Assembly (NCBI GenBank): GCA_029975165.1
Contig: JARKPR010000072.1
Location: 1 to 47,474, forward strand
Direction of reading: 5' to 3'
From: Selenomonadales bacterium
GTDB taxonomy: Bacteria > Bacillota > Negativicutes > Sporomusales > UBA7701
DNA length: 47,474 bases
Below the pieces are notes generated by a model. That model worked only from the letters and a program-made list of their open reading frames with translations. It had not been told where the DNA came from and made no database searches. Numbering within the stretch: the stretch's first letter is position 1; each line of letters starts with the position of its first letter. A program made the translations under genes and the position numbers. Below are positions 1-7,977 of this stretch, piece by piece.

Positions 1-309
1 CCGCGGCAGGGGCAGCTGGACGAGGATGCCGTTTATGGCCGGGTCGGCGTTGAGCCGGTCGATGTGGGCGATAAGTTCGGCTTCGCCGCAGTCTGCCGGC
101 AGACGGATGACCTGCGAGGCGATGCCGAGCGCCTCGCAGGCTTTGTGCTTGTTATTGACGTATACTTGCGAGGCCGGGTCTTCGCCCACGATGATCACCG
201 TCAGGCCGGGCGTCACGTTGCGCTCCGTTTTTAAAGCCTGTACATCCTTGGCGATGCTTTCTCTCAGTCTGGCAGCGATGCTGATGCCGTCCAATATCTT
301 TGCCGTCAC
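1..309 (-). CDS. folD: Methylenetetrahydrofolate dehydrogenase/cyclohydrolase FolD, N-terminal part (cut by window edge)
   Basis: Bifunctional cytosolic enzyme of C1 metabolism that interconverts methylene-, methenyl- and formyl-tetrahydrofolate. Read on the minus strand, the first 103 codons give a protein starting MTAKILDGISIAARLRES, followed by PGLTVIIVGEDPASQVYVNN and then GILVQLPLP. These are the FolD N-terminal signatures, including the YVxxK-type motif (YVNNK) that carries the catalytic lysine and the conserved QLPLP. The start is GTG at 307-309, with an SD (GGAGGT) just upstream. The C-terminal Rossmann half lies outside the window. In acetogenic Firmicutes folD serves the methyl branch of the Wood-Ljungdahl pathway, but nothing here shows that use. 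Confidence 0.93.
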   Translation of the reverse strand, partial: MTAKILDGISIAARLRESIAKDVQALKTERNVTPGLTVIIVGEDPASQVYVNNKHKACEALGIASQVIRLPADCGEAELIAHIDRLNADPAINGILVQLPLPR

Positions 310-698
310 GATCTACCTCCACAGTTGTCGATAATTTATCCCGGATCCGGCAGTTTCGTCAGTTCAGTTATTTTGGCAAAACTTCATTCCGTATGTGTAT
401 TCGCCGCAAGTCACCTCCCTGGATTTGTTCCAAATAATGATACATAGTATTATATTATGATACAGAAATTTTAGCACTATTTTACAATAAATTCAATAGC
501 TGTGGTTGAAAATTTATTGGCGACGGTGAATAGACCGCCATGATTTTTGAGGGAAATATACGGATAAAGGAAGTTTTTAGTTATGCATTGATTTTTTCTA
601 TAGTCGATGTTTGACTTGGCGGCGAAAGTTATTTACAATGATAATGCCACCTCGCACGGGAGGAGCGGCGGGAAACAAACGCAGGAAGGAGAAACAGC
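310..698. other. Intergenic region between divergent folD and the thioredoxin-like gene
   Basis: AT-rich 389-base gap holding divergent promoters. Two copies of ATGATACA (437-444 and 457-464) lie exactly 20 bp apart, on the same face of the helix. The stretch 433-451 matches a Fur consensus only loosely (about 13 of 19). A clear promoter for the downstream gene lies at 611-639. No open frame with a credible start and SD was found. Confidence 0.5.
611..639 (+). promoter_or_regulatory. Sigma-A type promoter of the thioredoxin-like gene
   Basis: TTGACT at 611-616 and TACAAT at 634-639 are separated by 17 bases. This places the transcription start near 646, about 50 bases before the start codon at 699. 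Confidence 0.65.
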
Positions 699-1028
699 AT
701 GCCATTATTGGAAATTAAAACCGAAGAGGATTTCACCGATAAAGTGTTGAATTCCCCGGAACCCATTCTGGTGGATTTTTGGGCGGCCTTCCCCACTTAC
801 ACGATGGTTGCGCCCGATATCGAGAAGGTTGCCGCCTTATACGAAGGCAAGGCCGTCGTCGCCAAGCTGAATGTCGACGAGCTTCCTGACATCGCCGCCT
901 GCTATGATCTCATGACCATCCCCACCGTGATCGCGTTCAGGGACGGCAAGGAAGTATGCCGCGTTATGGGCTTCCGGACAGTTAAAGACATGGAAAAAGC
1001 CCTCGACAAATGCATTGCCGGGGCATAA
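699..1028 (+). CDS. Thioredoxin-fold protein lacking the CxxC active site
   Basis: A 109-residue single-domain thioredoxin-like protein with the usual landmarks: VDFWA at 25-29, MVAP at 36-39, KLNVDELPDIAACYDL at 56-71 and the cis-proline loop IPT at 74-76. The WCGPC redox centre is replaced by AFPTY (residues 30-34), and the loop is one residue shorter than in classical thioredoxin. Dithiol chemistry at the normal site is therefore impossible. Remaining cysteines are C68, C87 and C104. SD AGGAAGGAG precedes the ATG. The gene is monocistronic, with its own promoter at 611-639 and a terminator at 1036-1062. A non-redox role such as a binding or chaperone subunit is inferred; no partner is evident. 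Confidence 0.85.
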   Translation: MPLLEIKTEEDFTDKVLNSPEPILVDFWAAFPTYTMVAPDIEKVAALYEGKAVVAKLNVDELPDIAACYDLMTIPTVIAFRDGKEVCRVMGFRTVKDMEKALDKCIAGA

Positions 1029-1035
1029 AGCAGTA

Positions 1036-1062
1036 AAAAAAGCGGGGCTTCCCCGCTTTTTT
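1036..1062. terminator. Bidirectional intrinsic terminator
   Basis: A perfect 12-bp stem, AAAAAAGCGGGG against CCCCGCTTTTTT, with a 3-base loop. It lies between the thioredoxin-like gene and the convergent flavoprotein gene and has a T-tract on either strand. Confidence 0.9.
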
Positions 1063-1074
1063 GTTTTACCGGCA

Positions 1075-1917
1075 TTATGGCTTAAGCCAATAATTAATGT
1101 CCTTGTATATTTCCTGGTGCGCCGCGACTTCCTTTCTTCGCCGGAGGTATTCTTCCTTGATTTCCGTCAGGACGTGTCCGTGTTCGTCCATTCCTTTGCG
1201 GGAGAATCGCCTGATTTCTGCAGGCGCAATGTCGATTGACAGCTCTCCGCCTTTTACGGCCCAACCGCCGGCCGACCCGCACATGACACAGCGCCACCGG
1301 CCGTTGCGGTGCATTTGCAGCAGGCTGCTGCCGCAATCGGGACAATAGGCCAATGTCGGATCACGGAAGTCCACAGGCGAGTTATCAACCAGAGAGGTCG
1401 CCAACCTCCTGATCTTGGTTAACGAATCTTCGTCAAGAACGTCGCCGGGAAGGGTTTTGTTTACGAGCAAGGTTCCGGTAACGTTCAGGCCCAGGAAGCG
1501 CGCGAAATGCATGGCCGCTTCGCGGGCATAGCCTTCCCAGTCCTTGACGGTATGAGGAACGACAATTACGCACTGTTTATTTTTGAAGTATTCGTCGCTG
1601 TCGTTCTGGATGGAAATCATGCGGTCATTGATCAGTTTCAGCGTGGTATGCTGGCCAAGATAGTAGACGGGGGCGGCAATGATGACTTTGTCGGCCTCCC
1701 TGACGCGCGCCAGAAAGAAATTCAGGTCATCGGGCAGTATGCAGCTTTTCCCTTGCGGCAAGCAGGCGTAGCAGGCTTTGCAAAGGTCAAGCCGCAGATC
1801 GTTGAGGCGCAGCATTTCTTTATCCCAGTCGTCGGGAAGCGACCGCAACATTTCTTTGACAATTATTTCGGAGTTGCCCAATTTGCGAGGCGATGCGACT
1901 AACCCCAATACTTTCAT
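1075..1917 (-). CDS. Iron-sulfur flavoprotein (Isf/NADPH-dependent FMN reductase family) with C-terminal zinc-ribbon-like tail
   Basis: A 280-residue flavodoxin-like protein. The N-terminus GLVASPRKLGNSE (5-17) is the FMN phosphate loop. C46, C49, C52 and C59 form the compact Cx2Cx2Cx6C motif that binds a [4Fe-4S] cluster in archaeal and clostridial Isf proteins. APVYYLGQ (82-89) is the typical flavin-side loop. Unlike minimal Isf it has an extra tail with C192PDC195 and C210VMC213, probably a rubredoxin- or zinc-ribbon-like metal site. Electron transfer between ferredoxin and an unknown acceptor is the family-level role. SD AGGGGA precedes the ATG. It lies 102 bases downstream of the CoA-transferase gene on the same strand, so it may be co-transcribed with it. 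Confidence 0.85.
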   Translation of the reverse strand: MKVLGLVASPRKLGNSEIIVKEMLRSLPDDWDKEMLRLNDLRLDLCKACYACLPQGKSCILPDDLNFFLARVREADKVIIAAPVYYLGQHTTLKLINDRMISIQNDSDEYFKNKQCVIVVPHTVKDWEGYAREAAMHFARFLGLNVTGTLLVNKTLPGDVLDEDSLTKIRRLATSLVDNSPVDFRDPTLAYCPDCGSSLLQMHRNGRWRCVMCGSAGGWAVKGGELSIDIAPAEIRRFSRKGMDEHGHVLTEIKEEYLRRRKEVAAHQEIYKDINYWLKP

Positions 1918-1954
1918 GTAGTCCCCTCCATGCTGCCCGCTCCATTTTGGCTTA

Positions 1955-1982
1955 CGGGTCCCAAGTCAAGACTTGGGACCCG
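1955..1982. repeat. Perfect intergenic palindrome
   Basis: CGGGTCCCAAGTC is followed almost directly by its exact reverse complement, giving a 28-base palindrome between two minus-strand genes. It has no T-tract on either side, so it is not a standard terminator. It could stabilise or process the mRNA, or act as a protein site. Confidence 0.6.
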
Positions 1983-2019
1983 CAGGCGTTTGTGAAATAA
2001 CAGGTTCGGGCGGTTGCCG

Positions 2020-3582
2020 CTAGTTCTTCTGGACTATTTCCTTGAGTTTTCCCCAGGTCGGTTGGAAAATTTCCCGCGGCATTTCTTTCAGGTTGGGAGA
2101 AATTATCGGCCTGAATTCCATTTGGGCGATGACGTCTTTTTCCACATCCATGCCCGGCGCGACTTCGATCAGGGTCAAACCGTCCTTCTCCAGCAAGAAG
2201 ACCGCCCGTTCGGTTACGTACAGGACCGGTTTGCCGAGCTTGCTGGCATAAGTGCCGCTGAAGGTTATCTGGTCGAGCTTGTTGACGAACTTTTTGATTT
2301 TGCCTTCTTTGACGATTTTGATCGTGCCGTCCTTGACTTCGTATTCGTCTTCGGAGGCGGTCAGCGTGCCGCAGAACACGACCTTTTTCGCGCTCGACGA
2401 GATGTTGATGAACCCGCCGGGGCCAACGACGCGCGGCCCGAATTTGCTGACGTTCAGGTTGCCGTCTTTGTCTGTCTGGGCCAGGCCGAGAACGCACATG
2501 TCCAGACCGCCGCCATCGTAAAAATCGAACATATACGGGTGGTCGACCGTGCAATCGGGGTTCCAGCTGGCCGGGAAGTCGGGGCCGCTGCCCGGGACGC
2601 CGCCGAAGTTACCAAGCTCCGTGGAGAGGGTCAGCATTTCGATGACGCCTTCCTCCGACGCTACTCTGGCAACGCCGTCCGGCATGCCGATGCCCAGATT
2701 GAGGATATTGTTGGGACGAAGCTCCATGCACACCCGGCGGGCGATGACCTTGCGCTCGTCAAGAGGCAGGGGGGCCATGGTGGCCATGGGCTTCCGGGAC
2801 GCGCCGCACAGGGCGGGATCGTAGCCGGTGATTTTGGTTTGCAGATGATTCTCGGGCTTGGCGATGACGACATGGTCGACCATCACGCCGGGCACCTTGA
2901 CCCGTTTGGGATCAAGCGTACCGGTCTTGGAAACGTACTTGACCTGGGCGATTACCATGCCGCCGTTATTTTTGACGGCGGTGGCCAGCGAAAGGGCTTC
3001 CAGGAACAACGGCTCGTCGTCCATCGTCATATTGCCGCTCTCGTCGGCGGTGGTGCCGCGGATGACGGCGACGTCGATGGGGAAGGTCTTGTAGTAGAGA
3101 TACTCTTCGCCTTCGAATTCGACGAGTTTAACGAATTCGTCCTTGGTTTTTTCCGAAATTTTGCCGCCGCCCTGCCGGGGGTCGACAAAGGTGCCCAAGC
3201 CTATTTTAGAAATAACGCCGATTTTTTTCCCGGCCATTTGCCGCCAGAGGTGGGTCATGACCCCCTGGGGCAGCAGGTGGCATTCGATTTTGTTGTCGGT
3301 TACCAGCTTGCCCAGCTTGGGCGCTTCGCCGATGTGCCCGGCAACATGCTTGCGGACCAAGCCTTCGTAGCCGAAGTGGTTCATGCCGCGCGTTTTATGG
3401 TCGCCGCAGCCGCAGCTATGGGTGAGGAAAAGATCCCGGGGATGACCGGTCTCCAAAAAACTCTTTTCGATCGCGCCGGCCACCTCTTCGGCAAAGCCGC
3501 ACAACCCCGCTGTGGTCCAGGCTACGCACGACCCGTCCTTGATGAGCTGGGCCACCTTCTCGGCAGAAATTACTTTAGACAC
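2020..3582 (-). CDS. Class I (Pct-like) acyl-CoA:carboxylate CoA-transferase, copy 1
   Basis: A 520-residue fused alpha-beta CoA-transferase of the acetate/propionate CoA-transferase group. It moves CoA between an acyl-CoA and a free acid through a glutamyl-CoA intermediate. The predicted catalytic glutamate is E322 in the STELGNFGG motif. GIGMPDG and the tail motif NISSSAKKVVFCGTLTA are family landmarks. An upstream TTG at 3603 is open in frame, but GTG at 3582 is preferred because AAGGGAG lies 8 bases before it and the resulting MSKVISAEK aligns with the paralogue at 9351. It follows the CoxD/CoxE-like pair on the same strand after a gap of about 240 bases. The acid substrate is unknown. 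Confidence 0.9.
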   Translation of the reverse strand: MSKVISAEKVAQLIKDGSCVAWTTAGLCGFAEEVAGAIEKSFLETGHPRDLFLTHSCGCGDHKTRGMNHFGYEGLVRKHVAGHIGEAPKLGKLVTDNKIECHLLPQGVMTHLWRQMAGKKIGVISKIGLGTFVDPRQGGGKISEKTKDEFVKLVEFEGEEYLYYKTFPIDVAVIRGTTADESGNMTMDDEPLFLEALSLATAVKNNGGMVIAQVKYVSKTGTLDPKRVKVPGVMVDHVVIAKPENHLQTKITGYDPALCGASRKPMATMAPLPLDERKVIARRVCMELRPNNILNLGIGMPDGVARVASEEGVIEMLTLSTELGNFGGVPGSGPDFPASWNPDCTVDHPYMFDFYDGGGLDMCVLGLAQTDKDGNLNVSKFGPRVVGPGGFINISSSAKKVVFCGTLTASEDEYEVKDGTIKIVKEGKIKKFVNKLDQITFSGTYASKLGKPVLYVTERAVFLLEKDGLTLIEVAPGMDVEKDVIAQMEFRPIISPNLKEMPREIFQPTWGKLKEIVQKN

Positions 3583-3820
3583 ATTTTTCGCTCCCTTCGC
3601 CAATTAAAAATCAAAATAACGAAAAACCGAACCAAACCGCGATTTTCCTGACGCTCACCCCGCTTTTCCCCAAAGATTCTATTTTTTTGCAGGCGGCGGA
3701 AAAGGCCGCTACGGCAATAAGTGTGAAAATTTTCCCGTTCTTGGCGCTACGATCCATGCCTTTCGCCGGGCGATACAAAGGCCCCGTGCTGTCGCAGGCT
3801 GCCAGGGCAAGCGCCGGCAA

Positions 3821-5008
3821 CTATCTCGTCTTTAATTTCTGTATGGCTTTTTCCAACCCCGCTGGGGTCAGCTCGAACATGGGAAAGACTTCGCGAATGG
3901 GGGGGATTGTCTCGTAGTGGGTCCAGTTGGCGGCCGGGACGGGATTAAGCCAGGCTGCGTGAGGATACATTTTTGCCAGCCGCTTCAGCCAGTCCAGTCC
4001 CGACAGTTCGTTGTTCTCGTTCCAGCTTATCGTGCCGCCCGGCCGGAGCAGTTCGTGCTCGTTCATCGTGGCATCGCCGGTGATGATCAGCCGGTATTCG
4101 GGGTTCAAGGTCTTGAACAGGTGTTCCGTATTCACCGGCTGCGTATGGTTGGCGTTGGCGTACACGCGATCGTAGACGCAATTGTAGAAGTAATAGAACC
4201 GCAAGTCTTTGAAATGGGTGGTGCGGTTGACGGCGGTGAATAGGCGCCTGCTGATCTGGGCGAATTTGAGCATCGAGCCGCTGGTATCCATTAGCAGTAT
4301 GACTTTCATCCGGTTGCGGCGGGGGCGCTTCCAGACGATGTTCAGCATGCCCGCCTTCCGGCTGGTAGCGTCGATCGTGCCGTCCAGGTCCAGTTCGTCC
4401 ATCGGCGCCTCGTTCTTGGTGCTGAGTTGCCGCAACGCTCTCAGCGCCATCTCGAACTGGCGGACGCCGGTGATGCTGTCGTCCCGTAAGTCCAGGTAGC
4501 GCCTTTCGGCCGCCACCTTGACGGCCGACATGCTGTTGGATTCGCCGCCGAGGCGGACGCCGCCCCCGCTGCCTGACTCGCCGAAGGGCGATGTTCCGCC
4601 GGTGCCGATCCAAAAGGGGCCGCCGCGTTTTTCTTTCACTGCTTCCTTCTTCTGTTCTTCGATCCTCTCCGCCAGCAGTTTGCGCAGTTCCTCCACGTTG
4701 TACTGGGCAAGTAGCGCTGCCGGCGTGGGCGGCGCCGCGGGCAGGGGTTTTTCGCTCTTCAGCCAGGCCAGCGCCGCTGCCAGGATATCCTCGGGGGTTT
4801 CTATGCCTTTGAAATACCTGGAGAAGACCAGATCGTAGCGGTCGAAATTGGTTTCGCTTTTGACGAGGATGGCCCGCGCCAGGAAATAAAAGGCCGACAG
4901 GCTGGAGAAGGCGAAGCCTCTGGCCAGCGCGTCCATCAGGGTCATCCATTCTGTCAGGGAAACAGGGACGCCCTCTTGTTTGAGGCGATAATAAAAGTCG
5001 ATAAACAA
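3821..5008 (-). CDS. VWA-domain protein, CoxE-like
   Basis: A 395-residue cytosolic protein. The N-terminal helical part (1-120) and a Gly-rich linker (129-160) precede a von Willebrand A domain with the metal-ion-dependent adhesion motif D241-T-S243-G-S245. A later ITGDATMNEHELL segment supplies another acidic site. CoxE-type VWA proteins work with MoxR ATPases of the CoxD type; in aerobic CO dehydrogenase clusters the pair helps mature the molybdenum centre. The start is TTG at 5008, with GAGGG nine bases upstream. It lies 15 bases behind the MoxR gene, so the two are one transcription unit. Insertion or repair of the molybdenum cofactor in the hydroxylase at 11067-14796 is the natural inference. 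Confidence 0.88.
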   Translation of the reverse strand: MFIDFYYRLKQEGVPVSLTEWMTLMDALARGFAFSSLSAFYFLARAILVKSETNFDRYDLVFSRYFKGIETPEDILAAALAWLKSEKPLPAAPPTPAALLAQYNVEELRKLLAERIEEQKKEAVKEKRGGPFWIGTGGTSPFGESGSGGGVRLGGESNSMSAVKVAAERRYLDLRDDSITGVRQFEMALRALRQLSTKNEAPMDELDLDGTIDATSRKAGMLNIVWKRPRRNRMKVILLMDTSGSMLKFAQISRRLFTAVNRTTHFKDLRFYYFYNCVYDRVYANANHTQPVNTEHLFKTLNPEYRLIITGDATMNEHELLRPGGTISWNENNELSGLDWLKRLAKMYPHAAWLNPVPAANWTHYETIPPIREVFPMFELTPAGLEKAIQKLKTR

Positions 5009-5023
5009 GCTGCAATACCCTCT

Positions 5024-5896
5024 TTACCGGTTGTGGACGCCATAAGGGGTGGGAGCTTTGTCGCCGCTCCCCTTCTGGTGTAGCTGGTCCAGGACGGTTG
5101 CGAAATCCTGGTCTTTTTTTATCAGCACCCCCAGCAGGGGGATGGCGGTGGCGATTTTATCGGGCTTGACGCCGCCGAGAGCGAGGGCCTGGACCCAATC
5201 CAGCAGTTCGCTCGTGCTCGGCCTCTTCTGCAGATCGTTCAGCGCGCGCAGGGTATAGAACATTTCCAGCGCCTGCCCCAGGAGGATCTGGTCGAGGTCG
5301 GGGTGGTGGACGGCGATTATCTGCCGCATCATCGCCTTGTCGGGGAATTCGATGTAATGGAAAATGCAGCGGCGCAGGAACGCGTCAGGCAGCTCTTTTT
5401 CCGCGTTGCTGGTGATGATTACGATGGGGCGGTTTTGGGCGGCGATCGTTTCTTTCGTTTCCGGAATATAGAAATTCATTATGTCAAGTTCCCACAGAAG
5501 GTCGTTGGGAAACTCGAGGTCGGCTTTGTCGATTTCGTCGATAAGCAGTACGACCGGTTTGTCGGCGGCGAACGCTTCGCCCAGCTTGCCGAGTTTGATG
5601 TATTGTTTGATGTCGGCCACGTCGCAGCCGCCGAACTGGCTGTCGTAAAGCCGCTGGACGGTGTCGTAGACGTACAGCCCTTCCTGGGCTTTGGTCGTCG
5701 ATTTGATATTCCAGATGATCAATTGCAGGCCAAGGCTGTCGGCGATGCTTTTCGCCAATAGTGTTTTGCCTGTGCCGGGCTCGCCTTTGATAAGCAAGGG
5801 CCGCCCCAAGGCGACCGCGACATTGACGATGTTCTGCAGATCGGCCGATGCGATATAGTCGCCGGTGCCCTTATATTCTCCGGGCTTTGTGGTCAT
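5024..5896 (-). CDS. MoxR-family AAA+ ATPase, CoxD-like
   Basis: A 290-residue single AAA+ module. Walker A GEPGTGKT is at 38-45, Walker B VVLLIDEID at 115-123, and the sensor-1/arginine-finger segment IVIITSNAEKELPDAFLRRC follows. MoxR ATPases act as hexameric chaperone-like machines together with VWA partners, and the partner gene here starts 15 bases downstream. CoxD-like members are linked to molybdenum hydroxylase maturation. SD AGGAGA precedes the ATG. It is the first gene of the minus-strand group that continues to the CoA-transferase and flavoprotein. Confidence 0.9.
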   Translation of the reverse strand: MTTKPGEYKGTGDYIASADLQNIVNVAVALGRPLLIKGEPGTGKTLLAKSIADSLGLQLIIWNIKSTTKAQEGLYVYDTVQRLYDSQFGGCDVADIKQYIKLGKLGEAFAADKPVVLLIDEIDKADLEFPNDLLWELDIMNFYIPETKETIAAQNRPIVIITSNAEKELPDAFLRRCIFHYIEFPDKAMMRQIIAVHHPDLDQILLGQALEMFYTLRALNDLQKRPSTSELLDWVQALALGGVKPDKIATAIPLLGVLIKKDQDFATVLDQLHQKGSGDKAPTPYGVHNR

Positions 5897-6438
5897 GGTC
5901 TTCTCCTCTGCTTTCCGCGCTTGCCGTCGGTTCTTGGTGCGCTTAGGGAACTTGAGTTAACATCTTTCGCTGCCGGTACTCCCGGTTCCTTTTTGGGAAA
6001 ATTATATTTTTCACAAGCGGTTACCGGAATCAATGTGTCGGCAAGGCGTCGCCGATAAATCATTTGCCGGGTGCGGACAGCGCCCGTACCGGGGGCTCCG
6101 GCCGAAGAATACCGAAATCCGGCAGGTGAGTTTCCTTCCAAAATATAAAAAAAGGCTAGGTATCGGTAAAACTTATTAATCCGATCATTAAAATCTATTT
6201 CAAGTAACACATTAATGGGTGTTACTATACATCTAACAGGCGGAGAAACTTGGTGTTGCCTACAAAGTTATTTTTTTCACAATAATTAGGACGTTTATCC
6301 ATCAGCCCAGATACAACGGTTTGCCTAATATCGTACATGCAACGGACAGAAAGCTGCGGAGGAGAGGTGGTCGCCGGGAAATTTCGTGAAAGTTCTGTTA
6401 TCCCGCTAACTAAACTAAGCTGAGAGAGGAAGTGTTGC
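5897..6438. other. Long intergenic region upstream of divergent moxR-like and transporter genes
   Basis: A 542-base gap between divergent transcription units. It contains a perfect inverted repeat at 6203-6226, described separately. Short open frames on the minus strand (5893-6210 and 6225-6440) lack SD sites and protein-like composition. No consensus promoter could be fixed with confidence. Confidence 0.5.
6203..6226. promoter_or_regulatory. Candidate operator (8-bp inverted repeat)
   Basis: AGTAACAC and GTGTTACT are exact reverse complements separated by 8 bases. The site lies about 215 bases before the transporter start and about 310 bases before the divergent moxR-like start. The symmetry suits a dimeric regulator. 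Which regulator is unknown. Confidence 0.4.
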
Positions 6439-7884
6439 ATGAAAACGGAAGTGAAAGCGGCTCAACCCAGCCTGTTTAAAGTAAGCACCGTCGGATTTTT
6501 AGTAATGTTTATCCTGGGCCTGTATGTCGGGCTCGCAACTCCCTTTGCGCCCGGACTGTCCGCGTTGGGCCACAAGGTGCTCATGGCGCTGATATTCACG
6601 ATCGGGATGTGGGTTTTCAAGCCGTGGGGGATTCCCTTTTCCGTCGGCGGCAGTTTGTTTCTATTACTGACAATGGCTTTTGGCGTTCCTATGCCGATGG
6701 TGTTTTCCGGATTCACCAGCGGTGCCCTGTGGACTCTTATCCCGGCATTGTTCTTCGGCTATGTTCTGGTAAAAACCGGCCTGGGAAAACGGCTGGCCTT
6801 TATGGCGCTGCAGGCCTTTAAGCCTTCGTATCCGATGCTTATCCTGGCCTTCGTTATCATCGGCCTGGCGCTGTCGGCGCTTACGCCGTCGATCACGGTG
6901 CGTTGCGTCATCATCGTCCCCATCGCCGTCAGCGTTATCGAAGCCTGCAAGCTGGAGATGAAATCCTCGGGAAGCGCGCTGCTCCTGCTGTCGGCCTGGG
7001 TTATGGCGGTCATACCGGGGACAGGCTGGCTTACCGGTTCCCTGCACGGCCCGATCATCATGGGCATGTTCGGCTCGGTGCCTGACCTCAAGAGTGTCAT
7101 TACCTTCGGCTCGTGGAGCCAGACCATGTTCCTGCCCGCCGAATTGCTGTCGGCCCTCCTCATCGTAATGGGCTATTTCGTCCTAAAGCCGGATCAGCCG
7201 ATCACCCTGGCGAAGGAATATTTCACTGAAGAGTACAAGAAACTGGGTTCGTTCAGCAAGGATGAAATTTACAGCATCGTAATCCTTACCGGTTGCTTCA
7301 TCATGTTCGTTACCGGCCGGATTCACAAGATCCCCGACCCGGCAACCTGCCTCGCCGGCTTGTTCCTGCTGACGCTCGCCGGCGTCCTCAAAGCCTCGGA
7401 TATCAGCCCCGGCATCAGCTGGGACCTGGTTATGTTCATCGGTATCGCCTCGGGTTTCGGCGCCGTTTTTGCCCAGACGGGCGTATCCAAATGGCTGGTC
7501 GGCGTTCTCGTGCCGATGATCCAGCCGTTGACCGCCAGCCCCTGGCTCTTCTGCTACTCCCTGTTGGCGGCCTTCTTCGCCTTGAGGTTCTTTGACGTCG
7601 CGGTGTTCATCCCGACGATGGCGGTCCTTGTGCCGATCATCCCCGAGATCGCGAAGAATTTCGGCATCGACCCGATGGTCTGGGTGGCCCTGTTCGTCAT
7701 GGCGGCGAACTGCTTCCTCATGAGCTATACGAATATGTTCGCCCTGGTGGCGGAGTCGATCGCCAAGGAGCGGGCCTGGACCCAGGCGCAGTTTACCCGC
7801 TACGGCATCGTGTATTGTGTCGCCTGCTTCATCACGCTGGCGGTCGCGATACCGTACTGGACGTCGCTTGGCATGTTCAAATAA
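6439..7884 (+). CDS. DASS/SLC13-type anion (di- or tricarboxylate) transporter
   Basis: A 481-residue, very hydrophobic inner-membrane protein with about 12 membrane spans. The layout is that of divalent anion:sodium symporters. A first hairpin/helix motif lies around LSALTPSITVRCVIIVPIA, and a second repeat lies around ANCFLMSYTNMFALVAES. An amphipathic cytoplasmic stretch at about 255-275 (KEYFTEEYKKLGSFSKDE) separates the repeats. SD AGAGAGGA precedes the ATG. It stands alone, with a terminator at 7905-7937. Its position between the two CoA-transferase genes suggests it imports the organic acid that they activate. The ion coupled and the substrate cannot be read from sequence. Confidence 0.88.
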   Translation: MKTEVKAAQPSLFKVSTVGFLVMFILGLYVGLATPFAPGLSALGHKVLMALIFTIGMWVFKPWGIPFSVGGSLFLLLTMAFGVPMPMVFSGFTSGALWTLIPALFFGYVLVKTGLGKRLAFMALQAFKPSYPMLILAFVIIGLALSALTPSITVRCVIIVPIAVSVIEACKLEMKSSGSALLLLSAWVMAVIPGTGWLTGSLHGPIIMGMFGSVPDLKSVITFGSWSQTMFLPAELLSALLIVMGYFVLKPDQPITLAKEYFTEEYKKLGSFSKDEIYSIVILTGCFIMFVTGRIHKIPDPATCLAGLFLLTLAGVLKASDISPGISWDLVMFIGIASGFGAVFAQTGVSKWLVGVLVPMIQPLTASPWLFCYSLLAAFFALRFFDVAVFIPTMAVLVPIIPEIAKNFGIDPMVWVALFVMAANCFLMSYTNMFALVAESIAKERAWTQAQFTRYGIVYCVACFITLAVAIPYWTSLGMFK

Positions 7885-7904
7885 ACACGAAATAGGATAT
7901 GCGA

Positions 7905-7937
7905 AAACAGAGGGTGACGTATCGTCACCCTCTGTTT
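7905..7937. terminator. Bidirectional intrinsic terminator
   Basis: A 15-bp perfect stem (7905-7919 against 7923-7937) with a TAT loop and AAA/TTT ends. It separates the transporter gene from the convergent LysR gene. Confidence 0.85.
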
Positions 7938-7977
7938 ATTATGTCCGAATATCCAAGGAAGAACAGGCGCAGGCCGC

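Noticed and set aside
2014-3651. Long open frame (545 codons) antisense to the first CoA-transferase
   Set aside because: It mirrors a well-supported gene, has no SD, and its composition (many Gly, Asp, Phe, Val, Ala from complementary codons) is that of a shadow frame in GC-rich DNA.
3611-3820. Possible 69-codon gene between the VWA gene and the first CoA-transferase
   Set aside because: No SD, no recognisable domain, and the alternative of a plain 240-base intergenic gap is adequate.
5893-6440. Two small minus-strand open frames upstream of the moxR-like gene
   Set aside because: Weak starts, low-complexity basic tails and no SD. The region is better explained as a divergent regulatory gap.
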